Source: Micromonospora sp. WMMD1155 (GTDB lineage: Bacteria; Actinomycetota; Actinomycetes; Mycobacteriales; Micromonosporaceae). From it: a DNA stretch of 64,000 nucleotides. Positions 6,707 through 14,900 of the stretch are shown here, piece after piece. The stretch spans positions 4,014,001 through 4,078,000 of the forward strand of contig NZ_CP120742.1 of NCBI RefSeq assembly GCF_029581275.1, read 5' to 3'. The notes beneath the pieces are model-generated. The model saw nothing but the letters and a program-made list of their open reading frames with translations. It was not told the origin of the DNA and made no database searches. The stretch's first letter is position 1, and every line of letters starts with the position of its first letter. The position numbers were made by a program, and so were the translations under genes.

Positions 6707-7921
6707 GTGCGACGGACAGCGCCGGTGGCGAACGCGGTGGGGCTGCTGGCCGGGTACGCGCTGGACCGGCTGCTCGGTGACCCGCGCCGGTGGCACCCGG
6801 TGGCCGGCTTCGGTCAGGCCGCCGGAGCGCTGGAGCGCCGCCTCTACCGGCCGGACCGGACGGCCGGTACGGCGTTCACCGCGCTGGCCGTGGGTGCTCC
6901 CGTGCTGCTCGGGGTCGCCGCCGCCGCCGCTACCCGCAACCGGCCGGTGACCCGTGCGGTGCTCGTGGCCGCGGGCACGTGGAGTGTGCTGGGTGGGCGC
7001 ACGCTGCGGCACGAAGCCACAGTCATGGGCCGGACGCTGCGGGCCGGTGACCTGCCCGCTGCGCGTCGACGTCTCGGTCACCTCTGCGGGCGCGACCCGT
7101 CGGCGCTGGACGAGTCGGAGCTGGCCCGCGCCACCGTCGAGTCGGTCGCCGAGAACACCTCCGACGCGGTCGTCGCCCCGCTGGTCTGGGGTGCGGTCGC
7201 CGGCCTACCCGGGCTGCTGGGTTACCGCGCGGCGAACACCCTCGACGCGATGGTCGGGCACCGGTCGGCGCGCTACGCGCGGTTCGGCACCCCGGCCGCA
7301 CGGCTGGACGACGCGCTCAACCTGGTGCCGTCCCGGCTGACCGGGCTGCTCACCGTCGCCGTCGCGCCTGTCGCGCACGGGGACCGGCAGCAGGCTTGGC
7401 GGGTGTGGCGGCGTGACCGCAACGACCACCCGAGCCCCAACGCCGGTCAGTGCGAGGCGGCGATGGCCGGTGCGTTGGGCGTCCGCCTCGGTGGTCGCAA
7501 CGTCTACTTCGGGCGCTCCGAGGTGCGGCCGTTCCTCGGCGACGGCCCTCGCCCGGAGGCGCGTCACCTGAAGCGCGCCGCCCGGATCTCCGGTGCGGTC
7601 GGGCTGGCGGCGCTCGGGCTGGCCGCCGCGTACCCGGTGACCCTCGGCCGTCTGGCCGCGGCGCTGGGCCGGCGCGGGCTCCGGTCCGTGGCCCGGCAGG
7701 GGTCCGGTGTCAGGGGCCGGCGCGCGCTGGCCGCGGCGGCCGATCGGAGTGGGGTCGGGGCCGGAGGGCGTGGGGCGACTGGCGGTGGGGCCGGGGTCGG
7801 GGGGCGCGGGTCGACTGCCGTGGGCGCTCGCGGTGGGCTCGGGGCCGGACGGCGTGGGCTAATTGGTGACGGTGGGCACGAGCGGCAGGCTGGCTGGGCG
7901 GCGTGGGGGAACGGGCGGTGA
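6707..7921 (+). CDS. cobD: Adenosylcobinamide-phosphate synthase (CobD/CbiB)
   Basis: Membrane enzyme of late cobalamin synthesis that attaches the aminopropanol arm to adenosylcobyric acid. Family signatures are [24 protein letters not shown] at the N-terminus (helix 1 plus the conserved D-P-x-x-x-H-P), [18 protein letters not shown], and [27 protein letters not shown], with several hydrophobic segments between. GTG 6707 is chosen because GGAGG lies eight bases upstream; GTGs at 6698 and 6701 overlap that site. After about residue 320, where the family normally ends, a Gly/Arg-rich low-complexity tail of roughly 75 residues continues into the start of cobQ. Its stop overlaps the cobQ GTG by four bases. 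Confidence 0.92.
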   Translation: MRRTAPVANAVGLLAGYALDRLLGDPRRWHPVAGFGQAAGALERRLYRPDRTAGTAFTALAVGAPVLLGVAAAAATRNRPVTRAVLVAAGTWSVLGGRTLRHEATVMGRTLRAGDLPAARRRLGHLCGRDPSALDESELARATVESVAENTSDAVVAPLVWGAVAGLPGLLGYRAANTLDAMVGHRSARYARFGTPAARLDDALNLVPSRLTGLLTVAVAPVAHGDRQQAWRVWRRDRNDHPSPNAGQCEAAMAGALGVRLGGRNVYFGRSEVRPFLGDGPRPEARHLKRAARISGAVGLAALGLAAAYPVTLGRLAAALGRRGLRSVARQGSGVRGRRALAAAADRSGVGAGGRGATGGGAGVGGRGSTAVGARGGLGAGRRGLIGDGGHERQAGWAAWGNGR

Positions 7922-9459
7922 GCGGCGGCCTGCTGGTCGCCGGCACGACGTCCGACGCCGGCAAGAGCGTGCTCACCGCCGGGATCTGCCGGTGGCTGCA
8001 TCGGCAGGGCGTCAAGGTCGCCCCATACAAGGCACAGAACATGTCGAACAACTCGGCCGTGGTCGTCGGGCCGGACGGGCGCGGCGGCGAGATCGGGCGA
8101 GCCCAGGCGATGCAGGCCGCCGCCTGCGGGCTCGCACCCGACCTGCGGTTCAACCCGGTGCTGCTCAAGCCCGGCAGTGACCTCGCCAGTCAGGTGGTGC
8201 TCCTCGGCGAGGCCGTCGACACCATCACCGCCGGTACGTTCCGGCACCTGCGTCCCCGCCTCGCCGAAACCGCGTACGCGGCGCTGGCCGAGCTGCGGGA
8301 CACGTACGACGTGGTGATCTGCGAAGGCGCCGGCAGCCCTGCCGAGATCAACCTACGGGCCGGTGACTACGTCAACATGGGGCTGGCACGGCACGCCGAC
8401 CTGCCCACCATCGTGGTCGGCGACATCGACCGGGGCGGCGTCTTCGCCTCGATGTTCGGCACCCTGGCGCTGCTCGACCCCGCCGACCAGGCGCTGATCG
8501 CCGGCTTCGTGATCAACAAGTTCCGTGGTGACCTCGGGCTCCTCCAGCCCGGGCTGGACATGCTGCGGCACGTCACCGGCCGTCCCACGTACGGGGTGGT
8601 GCCCTGGGCGCTGGACCTGTGGCTCGACGCGGAGGACTCCCTCGCGTACGGCCGGGTGCTCGGCCGCCCCGCCGCCCCACACGGCACCGAATGGCTGGAC
8701 GTGGCAGTCGTTCGACTGCCCCGGATCAGCAACGCCACCGACGTGGAGGCGTTGGCCATCGAGCCGGGGGTCCGCGTACGCCTGACCATCGAACCGGCCG
8801 AACTGGCCGCCGCCGACCTGGTCGTCCTGCCCGGCTCCAAGTCCACCGTCGCCGACCTCGCCTGGCTCCGCGAGACCGGCCTCGCCGACGCGGTGGCCGC
8901 GCATGTGGCAGCCGGCAAGCCGGTGCTCGGCCTCTGCGGCGGCTTCCAGATGCTCGGGCGGGCCATCCACGACCCGGTGGAGAGCCGACGGGGCAGCGTG
9001 CCGGGGCTCGGGCTGCTGCCCATCGAGATCACCTTCCATCCCCGCAAGACCGTCCGGCAGTCGGTGGGCATCGCGCACGGCGGCCTCCCGGTGCGCGGCT
9101 ACGAGATCCACCACGGGTACGTCTCGCAGGCCGACCCCACCCTGACCCCACTGCTGACCGGTGACGACGGTGTGGGCGAAGGTGCCGTGCTCGGCGCGGT
9201 ACACGGCACGCACTGGCACGGGGCGTTCGAGTCCGACGAATTCCGACGGTGGTTCCTCACCGAGGCGGCCCGACTGGCCGGCCGCACCGGGTTCCGGGTC
9301 GCACCGGCCACCAGCTTCGCCGCCGTCCGGGAGCGCTCGCTCGACCTGCTCGGCGACCTGGTCGAGGAACACCTGGACACCGACGCACTGTGGCAACTGA
9401 TCGAAGTCGGCGCGCCCGCAAATCTCCCGTTCATCCCACCCGGCCCGCCACCATCCTGA
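7918..9459 (+). CDS. cobQ: Cobyric acid synthase (glutamine-hydrolysing)
   Basis: 513 residues. It amidates positions b, d, e and g of adenosylcobyrinate a,c-diamide using glutamine and ATP. The N-terminal dethiobiotin-synthetase-like domain starts [19 protein letters not shown] (P-loop variant) and contains [11 protein letters not shown] and [12 protein letters not shown]. The C-terminal type 1 glutamine amidotransferase domain has the nucleophile in [14 protein letters not shown] and a [10 protein letters not shown] histidine segment. GTG 7918 is in the four-base overlap with the cobD stop, so the two genes are cotranscribed. An in-frame GTG at 7903 is less likely. Confidence 0.95.
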   Translation: MSGGLLVAGTTSDAGKSVLTAGICRWLHRQGVKVAPYKAQNMSNNSAVVVGPDGRGGEIGRAQAMQAAACGLAPDLRFNPVLLKPGSDLASQVVLLGEAVDTITAGTFRHLRPRLAETAYAALAELRDTYDVVICEGAGSPAEINLRAGDYVNMGLARHADLPTIVVGDIDRGGVFASMFGTLALLDPADQALIAGFVINKFRGDLGLLQPGLDMLRHVTGRPTYGVVPWALDLWLDAEDSLAYGRVLGRPAAPHGTEWLDVAVVRLPRISNATDVEALAIEPGVRVRLTIEPAELAAADLVVLPGSKSTVADLAWLRETGLADAVAAHVAAGKPVLGLCGGFQMLGRAIHDPVESRRGSVPGLGLLPIEITFHPRKTVRQSVGIAHGGLPVRGYEIHHGYVSQADPTLTPLLTGDDGVGEGAVLGAVHGTHWHGAFESDEFRRWFLTEAARLAGRTGFRVAPATSFAAVRERSLDLLGDLVEEHLDTDALWQLIEVGAPANLPFIPPGPPPS

Positions 9460-9614
9460 CGGCCCTCCGTGGCGCTCGGCCGCTCACTGTCCCGGCGGCC
9501 CGCTGTCGCATCCGGCCGGCTCACCCTCCTGACGGTCCTGGGCGCATCCGGTCGTTGACTGTCCCGGCGGCCCTCCGTGGCGCTCGGCCGCCGAGCGAAG
9601 GGGCATGATCCGCA

Positions 9615-9672
9615 CACTTTCCCCGATGTTGCTGCCTCCTTCGGTCGTGAGGCAGCAACATCGGGGAAAGTG
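9615..9672. repeat. 24-bp perfect inverted repeat, palindromic element
   Basis: The arm 9615-9638 (contains CCCGATGTTGCTGCCTC) is exactly reverse-complemented at 9649-9672 around a 10-nt loop. The words GATGTTGCTGCCTC and GAGGCA recur in the imperfect inverted repeat at 14207-14270, so the two are copies of one element family. Being between the convergent cobQ and rhodanese genes, it could also end transcription. Confidence 0.75.
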
Positions 9673-9686
9673 CGTGGCGGCCCGTG

Positions 9687-9885
9687 CGCGGTCAGGCGCG
9701 GTGCGCGGTGCGGTGCGGTGCGGCGGCGCGGCGGTGCGGCGCGGTGCGGTGCGGCGGTGCGGCGCGGTGCGCGGTGCGGTGCGGTGCGTGGTGCGGCGCG
9801 GTGCGCGGTGCGCGGTGCGGTGCGGTGCGTGGTGCGGCGCGGTGCGCGGTGCGCGGTGCGGTGCGGCGGCGGTGCGGTGCGGCAT
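9687..9885. repeat. GCGGTGC-type low-complexity satellite
   Basis: About 200 bp built almost wholly from GCGGT, GCGCGGT and GCGTGGT words. A block of roughly 45 bp containing GCGTGGTGCGGCGCGGTGCG repeats twice between 9773 and 9862. On the minus strand all frames give His/Arg/Ala/Pro-rich peptides, a composition artefact. It directly follows the inverted repeat at 9615-9672. Confidence 0.7.
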
Positions 9886-9970
9886 CGGGTCTCGCCCACG
9901 TGCGCCGATCCACGCCACCCTCGGCATTGCCGACGCCGCCATGATCCGGCCGGCTGGGCGGGGTGGGTGA

Positions 9971-10390
9971 TCAGGGACGTACGTCGGCGGGGCGGTCGCT
10001 TGTCGGTAGGCCGGCGGCCAGCCAGGCGTCGACGCCGCCGATCATGTCGGTGGCTCGGCGCAGCCCGAGGGTCTGCAGACTGGCGGCGGCCAGGCTGGAG
10101 CTGTAACCCTGCCGGCACACCAGCACGATCTCCCGGTCGTAGCCGGTGGCTTCCGGGATCCGCCAGGCGCTGGCCGGGTCGAGTCGCCATTCCAGTACGG
10201 TCCGGTCGATGACCACCGCTCCTGGAAGCTCGCCCTGTTCACGGCGTTGTAGTTCGGTGCGGGTGTCGACCAGCAGCGCGCCGCCGCGGACCGCCTCGAC
10301 GGTCTGCTGCGGAGTCAGTCGGTGCAGCCCGGCTCGGGCCTGTTCGAGCAGGGCGTCGATACCGGGGCTCATCACGTCTCGGAGCACCAC
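9971..10390 (-). CDS. Rhodanese-like (sulfurtransferase) domain protein
   Basis: 139 residues, a single rhodanese module: LVDTRTELQRREQGELPGAV, then the active-site loop VLVCRQGYSSSLAA with Cys92, then IGGVDAWLAAGLP. The loop CRQGYSS is of the length seen in sulfurtransferases. The substrate is not evident, and it may move sulfane sulfur or be regulatory. It starts at GTG 10390 or ATG 10372. It is monocistronic and convergent with cobQ. Confidence 0.88.
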   Translation of the reverse strand: MVLRDVMSPGIDALLEQARAGLHRLTPQQTVEAVRGGALLVDTRTELQRREQGELPGAVVIDRTVLEWRLDPASAWRIPEATGYDREIVLVCRQGYSSSLAAASLQTLGLRRATDMIGGVDAWLAAGLPTSDRPADVRP

Positions 10391-10537
10391 CCGATGATGC
10401 CGATTCGGTAGCAGCCACGGCGGCGAACGGGCCGCCCGTCACCCGTCGCCGCCCCAATTCCCCCGGACGTGACGGTGACCGGCCAGGGGTGGTCAGCCGG
10501 ACGTGTCAGTGCGACCGTGGGGCCTCGAACACCGCAT

Positions 10538-10612
10538 GATCGACTCGGTTTCACGGAAGTCGTGGTGTCCCGGCGACAGGGATACCGCGACGTCGATGAT
10601 CCCGAGTCGATC
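10538..10612. repeat. Imperfect 34-bp inverted repeat, palindromic element
   Basis: Arms 10538-10571 and 10579-10612 match at about 26 of 34 positions around a 7-nt loop. The ends are exact (GATCGACTCGG against CCGAGTCGATC), as are inner blocks (GTCG, GGT and TCCC). CATGATCGACTCGG at its left edge is also found at 4828-4841. It lies between the divergent rhodanese and kinase genes, 80 bp before the kinase start. Confidence 0.65.
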
Positions 10613-10694
10613 ACCGCGCGCAACGGCCGCGGCGGCATACTGCGGTGATGCACCACGCGAGGCCGCACTGAACCCGGAGACCGGTCGGGCGACC

Positions 10695-11309
10695 GTGGCA
10701 GTCGTCGAGCCGTACGCCGAATTGGCTCGTCGGGTGCTCGCGGGCCCGGCGCGGTTGGGGCGGACCCGGCTGGTCGCTGTCGACGGGCCGAGCGGCGCGG
10801 GTAAGAGCCGGTTCGCCGCGCGCCTCGCGGACGCCTTGGCGGCGCTGCCCGGCGGACGACCGCCGGTCGTGCACACCGATGATCTGCTCGACGGGTGGGA
10901 CGACCAGGTCACCTTCTGGCCACGACTCGACGAGTGGGTGCTTGCTCCGCTGCGGGCGGGGACGCCGGGGGCGTACCGGCGGTACAGCTGGGTGCGGCAA
11001 GGGTTTCTGCCCCGGCCGGTTCCGGTTCCGGTGACGTCGGTGCTGGTGTTGGAGGGGGTCAGCGCCGCGCGGGCGGTGATCGGGCCGGAGCTGACCCTGG
11101 CCGTCTTCGTCACCGCGCCCGCGCCGTTGCGGTTGGCTCGCGCGGTCGCCCGGGACGGGCCGGAGATCCTGCCCGAGCTGCGTCGCTGGCACCTCGGGGA
11201 GCAGGCGCACTTCGCGGCCGACGACACGGCGGCCCGGGCGGACCTGCTGGTGGACGGCGCACCGGTGCTGCCGCACGACGCGGACCGGTACTACGTGCGC
11301 CTCCGCTGA
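10695..11309 (+). CDS. P-loop nucleoside (uridine) kinase-like protein
   Basis: 204 residues from GTG 10695 (VAVVEPYAELARRVL). Walker A is VAVDGPSGAGKSRFAARL near residue 30. VVHTDDLLDGWDD resembles the acidic substrate-binding motif of uridine kinase/phosphoribulokinase family proteins, and VLVLEGVSAAR matches the LxEG strand. C-terminal ARAVARDGPEILPELRRW is the lid region. It probably phosphorylates a small hydroxylated substrate with ATP; uridine is a guess from the family. The open frame extends 64 codons upstream but there runs through the inverted repeat, so the later start is preferred. Confidence 0.78.
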   Translation: MAVVEPYAELARRVLAGPARLGRTRLVAVDGPSGAGKSRFAARLADALAALPGGRPPVVHTDDLLDGWDDQVTFWPRLDEWVLAPLRAGTPGAYRRYSWVRQGFLPRPVPVPVTSVLVLEGVSAARAVIGPELTLAVFVTAPAPLRLARAVARDGPEILPELRRWHLGEQAHFAADDTAARADLLVDGAPVLPHDADRYYVRLR

Positions 11310-11572
11310 GCGGGGCATGGACGTCCGGCATCGGCTACGGCACGATGCGAGATGGCCGCCATCGGCCGGGGCACGACGGGAAGGCCCGGCGCGAGAAACC
11401 GAAACGCCCGGCAGGAGGGCCAAGGGCACCGCGGAGAAGCCAAGGGCGCGGCGCGAAGACCAACGGCGCGGCGGGAGGGCCGTAGGCGCGGCGGGAAGGC
11501 CGGAGGCCCACGGCGCGAAGACCGAGGGCGCGGCGCGAGAAGACCAAGGGAACGGCGATCGGGGGACTCAAC
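11310..11572. other. Non-coding degenerate repeat stretch (GGCGCGGCGCGAAGACCAA-like)
   Basis: This 263-bp gap between the kinase and the M48 protease gene is built from diverged units of GGCGCGGCG, CGAAGACCAA and GGGAAGGCC words between about 11375 and 11555. No coding potential beyond composition was found. The sequence just before 11573 (GGGGGACTCAACATG) provides only a weak ribosome site. Confidence 0.5.
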
Positions 11573-12718
11573 ATGTCGGCAACGGACACGCCCGCGCGGC
11601 GCCGGATCACTCTGACCGGCATCAGCTCGCGAGCCTGGGAACATCCGGCCGACCGGGGTGCCCTGGTCGCGTTACGGGAGCTGCGCGGCTTCGACGACGT
11701 GCTGCGGGCGTTCTTCGGCATGTGGAACGAGCGGGGTTTCCGGCTGTCCGTGCTGGCCTCGGGCATCCGGGTCGACCACCGGCAGTACCCGGTGGTGTGG
11801 CAGCGCTACACCGAGGCGGCGGCGGCGTTGGACGTGGCCGAACTGCCCGAGCTGTACGTGACCCAGTCGCCCTGGTTGGGTGCCGAGGCGGTCGGCCTGG
11901 AGCGGCCGTTCATCGTGCTGAACTCCGCCTGCGTGCAGCAACTCGACGAGGACGAGCTGCGCTGTCTGCTCGGCCACGAGTTGGGGCATGTGGGCAGCGG
12001 GCACGCGGTCTACAAGACAATGCTCATGATCCTCACCCGTTGGGCGGCCAACCTGAGCTGGTTGCCGGTCGGCGCGATCGCGTTGCGGGCGATCATCGCG
12101 GCGATGCTGGAGTGGTGGCGCAAGGCCGAACTCTCCGCCGACCGGGCCGGTCTGCTCGCCGGGCAGGATCCGGCCGCCGCGCTGCGGCTGCTGATGAAGC
12201 TCGCCGGTGGCGGTGACCTGTCCCAGGTCGACACGACCGCGTTCCTGGAGCAGGCGGCCGAGTACGCCGGTGGCGGCGACCTGCGCGACAGCCTGCACAA
12301 GATCCGGATGACGGCGTGGAGCACCCACCCGGTGCCGGTGGCCCGGGCGGCGCAGCTTCGGCAGTGGATCGACTCCGGGGCGTACGGGCAGGTGCTGGCC
12401 GGTGACTATCCGCGTCGCGACGACGACGGCTCGACCAGGCTCTCCGAGGAGATCAAGGCGGCTGCCGAGTCGTACCGGGAGGAGTTCAGCCGGTCCACCG
12501 ACCCGCTGGTCGGGTTGCTGCGACGGCTCGGCGACGGTGCCAGCGACGTCGGCGAGTGGGTGGGCGGCACCGCCGGGCGGGCCCGCTCGTGGATGGACGC
12601 CGCCACCGAGGCCGCCGGCCGCGCACACCGCGCCGGCCGGGCCGCCCCCGGCACGCGGGCCGGCAGCGGGACGCCGGGCGGCGGTGACGGTACGGGCTCC
12701 GGCGGCACACCCCGGTAA
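11573..12718 (+). CDS. M48-family metallopeptidase
   Basis: 381 residues. The zinc motif HELGH is at residues 135-139 in LRCLLGHELGHVGSGHAVY, and the third ligand is likely in KAELSADRAGLLAG, the usual ExxxD spacing. Hydrophobic stretches around ILTRWAANLSWLPVGAIALRAIIA suggest membrane association, as in HtpX/YcaL-like members. The C-terminal 130 residues are Ala/Gly-rich and amphipathic (SDVGEWVGGTAGRARSW), with a Gly/Ser tail. It likely degrades misfolded membrane or envelope proteins. The M20 peptidase gene follows 12 bp after its stop. Confidence 0.85.
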   Translation: MSATDTPARRRITLTGISSRAWEHPADRGALVALRELRGFDDVLRAFFGMWNERGFRLSVLASGIRVDHRQYPVVWQRYTEAAAALDVAELPELYVTQSPWLGAEAVGLERPFIVLNSACVQQLDEDELRCLLGHELGHVGSGHAVYKTMLMILTRWAANLSWLPVGAIALRAIIAAMLEWWRKAELSADRAGLLAGQDPAAALRLLMKLAGGGDLSQVDTTAFLEQAAEYAGGGDLRDSLHKIRMTAWSTHPVPVARAAQLRQWIDSGAYGQVLAGDYPRRDDDGSTRLSEEIKAAAESYREEFSRSTDPLVGLLRRLGDGASDVGEWVGGTAGRARSWMDAATEAAGRAHRAGRAAPGTRAGSGTPGGGDGTGSGGTPR

Positions 12719-12730
12719 GGTCGGCATACG

Positions 12731-14107
12731 ATGCCGGTCATGACCTCACCGATCATGTCCGAGTCCGAGGTGCGGGCCGCCGTCGAGCGGGAGATGCCCG
12801 GGGTACGCGCCGACCTGGAACGCCTCGTCCGCATTCCCGGCATCGCTTTCGAGGGTTTCGACCACTCGCACGTGGAACGTTCCGCCGAGGCGGTCGCCGA
12901 GTTGCTGCGCGGCTGCGGCCTGGACGTCGAGATCGTGCGTTCCGGCGGCCAGCCCGCCGTGATCGGCCGTCGGGCAGCCCCACCCGGTGCGCCGACCGTC
13001 CTGCTCTACGCGCACCACGACGTGCAGCCGGTCGGTGATCGGTCGCTGTGGGAGTCCGACCCGTTCGAGCCGGTGGAGCGCGACGGCCGCCTCTACGCCC
13101 GGGGCGCGGCCGACGACAAGGCCGGCATCATGGCGCACGTCGCGGCGCTGCGGGCGTACGGGGACGCACTGCCGGTCGGTGTGGTGCTCTTCATCGAGGG
13201 CGAGGAGGAGTACGGCTCCGACTCGCTGGAGCAACTGCTGATCGATCACCGCGACGAGATCGAGTCGGACGTCATCGTTATCGCCGACTCCGGCAACTGG
13301 GACATCGGCGTACCGGCGTTGACCACCTCGCTGCGCGGCATCGTCAACTGCTTCGTCGAGGTGCGCACTCTGGACCACGCCGTGCACAGCGGCATGTTCG
13401 GCGGTGCCGTGCCGGACGCGCTCACCGCGCTGGTCCGGCTCTTGGCGACCCTGCACGACGACGCCGGTGACGTGGCCGTGGAGGGGCTGGTCGCCCGGGA
13501 GGGTGCGACGGTCGACTACCCCGAGGACCGGGTGCGGGCCGAGGCCGGGCTGGCCGACGGCGTGCAGTTCATCGGCACCGGCCGGATCACCGACCGGATC
13601 TGGACCAAGCCCGCGCTGGCGGTGCTCGGCATCGACGCGCCGTCCACCGGCGAGGCGCCGAACGCCCTGGTGCCGGCCGCGAAGGCGAAGCTCAGCATCC
13701 GGCTGGCCCCGGGTGACGACCCCAAGCGGGCGTACGCGGCGGTGCGCGCGCACCTGGAGAAGCACGCGCCGTGGGGCGCGCAGGTGACGGTCAGCTTCGA
13801 GCACGACGGCAACCCGTGTGTGATCGACGCGTCCGGGCCGATGTTCGACGCCGCCCGTTGGGCCTTCCGGACCGCCTGGGACGGCACCGACCCGGTGGAC
13901 ATCGGCATCGGCGGTTCGATCCCGTTCATCGCCACCTTCCAGGAGATGTTCCCGAAGGCGGCCATCCTGGTGACCGGTGTGGAGGACCCGCACGCCCGCG
14001 CGCACGGCCCGAACGAGAGTCTGCACCTGGGGGAGTTCGCCCGGGTCTGCCTCGCCGAGGCGCTCCTGCTGGGCAAGGTCGCCGCCGCCGCAGGCGCAGG
14101 CAGCTAG
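12731..14107 (+). CDS. M20/M28-family dipeptidase (metallo-dipeptidase)
   Basis: 458 residues. Metal-binding and catalytic motifs of the M20 family are present: LLYAHHDVQPVGD (His96, Asp98 region), ARGAADDKAGIMAHVAA and FIEGEEEYGSDS (Glu-Glu pair), with a dimerisation domain inserted around residues 200-330 and the C-terminal ligand segment GVEDPHARAHGPNESLHLGE. Such enzymes cleave dipeptides or deacylate amino acids in the cytoplasm. Starts at ATG 12731 or ATG 12740. It follows the M48 gene closely and may share its transcript. Confidence 0.9.
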   Translation: MPVMTSPIMSESEVRAAVEREMPGVRADLERLVRIPGIAFEGFDHSHVERSAEAVAELLRGCGLDVEIVRSGGQPAVIGRRAAPPGAPTVLLYAHHDVQPVGDRSLWESDPFEPVERDGRLYARGAADDKAGIMAHVAALRAYGDALPVGVVLFIEGEEEYGSDSLEQLLIDHRDEIESDVIVIADSGNWDIGVPALTTSLRGIVNCFVEVRTLDHAVHSGMFGGAVPDALTALVRLLATLHDDAGDVAVEGLVAREGATVDYPEDRVRAEAGLADGVQFIGTGRITDRIWTKPALAVLGIDAPSTGEAPNALVPAAKAKLSIRLAPGDDPKRAYAAVRAHLEKHAPWGAQVTVSFEHDGNPCVIDASGPMFDAARWAFRTAWDGTDPVDIGIGGSIPFIATFQEMFPKAAILVTGVEDPHARAHGPNESLHLGEFARVCLAEALLLGKVAAAAGAGS

Positions 14108-14127
14108 CGCTGCGTCCCCACCCGACC

Positions 14128-14215
14128 CCACCCAAGATCCGCGCAACTTCCGCGCAACTTCCGCGCAACTTCCGCGCAACTTCCGCGCAAGATCCGCCCA
14201 AGATCCGCGCAACTT
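14128..14215. repeat. 11-bp tandem repeat, eight units
   Basis: Eight consecutive 11-bp units run from 14128 to 14215: one diverged CCACCCAAGAT, four exact CCGCGCAACTT (14139-14182), CCGCGCAAGAT, CCGCCCAAGAT and a last CCGCGCAACTT. The array leads directly into the inverted repeat at 14207-14270, whose left arm starts inside the last unit. Eleven bp is close to one helical turn, so all units face the same side of the DNA. Confidence 0.85.
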
Positions 14216-14270
14216 CCCGGATGTTGCTGCCTCCGAGTCGCGGGAGGCACCAACAACAGTGATGTTGCGC
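14207..14270. repeat. Imperfect 28-bp inverted repeat related to the 9.6-kb element
   Basis: Arms 14207-14234 and 14243-14270 match at 23 of 28 positions around an 8-nt loop. The left arm contains GGATGTTGCTGCCTCC, sharing 14 nt with the element at 9615-9672. It follows the end of the M20 peptidase gene and could act as its terminator. A GGGGGAGGC/GGGCAGGGC low-complexity tract follows to about 14380. Confidence 0.7.
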
Positions 14271-14457
14271 GGATCTTGGCGTCGGGGGAGGCGGGGGAGG
14301 CGGGGGAAGGCGGGGCGGGGCATGCAGGGCAGGGCCGGGCGGCGCGGGGCGCGGGGCGCGGGCAGGGCAGGGGCAGTTGGGTGCCGACACGGTGACTTTG
14401 CGTCTGATCTGGCGCTTTACGGCGTGTCGCACAGACGACTGTTATAGCCTTTCGAAC

Positions 14458-14664
14458 ATGAGTACGAACGAGGTGATGGCCCGGTTGGGGGCCGCTGTCA
14501 GCGCACTGGGGGACGTCGACGTCTCCGCGTGGTCCGAGGACACGCTCAACGAGCAGCTCGGTGAGCTCTCCGCCGCCCTGGTCGCCCTCGACTCGGTGCT
14601 CTCCCGCGTCGCCGGCGAGGTCCGCGCCCGGGGGTTGCGCATCGAGGAGCCCGTCTCCGCGTAG
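14458..14664 (+). CDS. Small hypothetical protein, resembles the N-terminus of DUF222/13E12 proteins
   Basis: 68 residues from ATG 14458 (MSTNEVMARLGAAVSALGDV), predicted as two amphipathic helices (DTLNEQLGELSAALVALDSV and SRVAGEVRARGLRI). The pattern of an Ala/Leu helix followed by a 'one residue picks an aisle' helix is reminiscent of the start of DUF222 HNH-nuclease proteins, but nothing else of that family follows. It could be a stand-alone small protein or a truncated remnant. TATAGC at 14443-14448 is a plausible -10 element, so a very short leader is possible. Confidence 0.55.
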   Translation: MSTNEVMARLGAAVSALGDVDVSAWSEDTLNEQLGELSAALVALDSVLSRVAGEVRARGLRIEEPVSA

Positions 14665-14846
14665 GACCTGTTTCACGAGGAGTGGCCGGCCTGGACGACG
14701 ACCGGCGCGTTGCGTCTCGACCGGATACGACACCGGTATCCGCCCGGGACCGCGCCGTGCCGGATCGCCGCCCGGTCTCCACCTCGGCTCGACCGCCCTC
14801 AGGAGACAGGCACTGGCCGTCGTCCGCGTGGGCGGGCGGCACCCTG

Positions 14847-14886
14847 CCGACACCGCCCGGGCACGGCAATGCCCGGGCGGTGTCGG
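14847..14886. terminator. Strong GC hairpin before the ligase gene
   Basis: A 17-bp perfect stem (14847-14863 with 14870-14886, CCGACACCGCCCGGGCA) closes a 6-nt loop CGGCAA. There is no T-run, as is usual for actinobacterial terminators. It lies 15 bp before the ligase ATG and its last G is part of that gene's GGAGG, so the hairpin might also limit access to the ribosome site of the ligase mRNA. Confidence 0.6.
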
Positions 14887-14900
14887 AGGTGACTGGCAGG

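Larger units (their letters stand above)
9460..9970. other. Gene-free intergenic region rich in repeats
   Basis: These 511 bp separate cobQ from the convergent rhodanese gene. In order: two related GGCCCTCCGTGGCGCTCGGC blocks near 9460 and 9567, the inverted repeat at 9615-9672, a GCGGTGC low-complexity tract to about 9885, and unique sequence to 9970. No credible coding sequence was found on either strand. Confidence 0.6.

Noticed and set aside
9700..9942. His/Arg/Ala-rich or Cys/Gly-rich small proteins in the GCGGTGC tract
   Set aside because: All six frames are open because the repeat lacks stop codons; the composition follows the repeat exactly.
14128..14215. Possible CRISPR array
   Set aside because: Units are contiguous 11-mers without spacers, and no cas genes are near. 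The 21-bp repeats at 16.9 and 20.3 kb also lack spacers.
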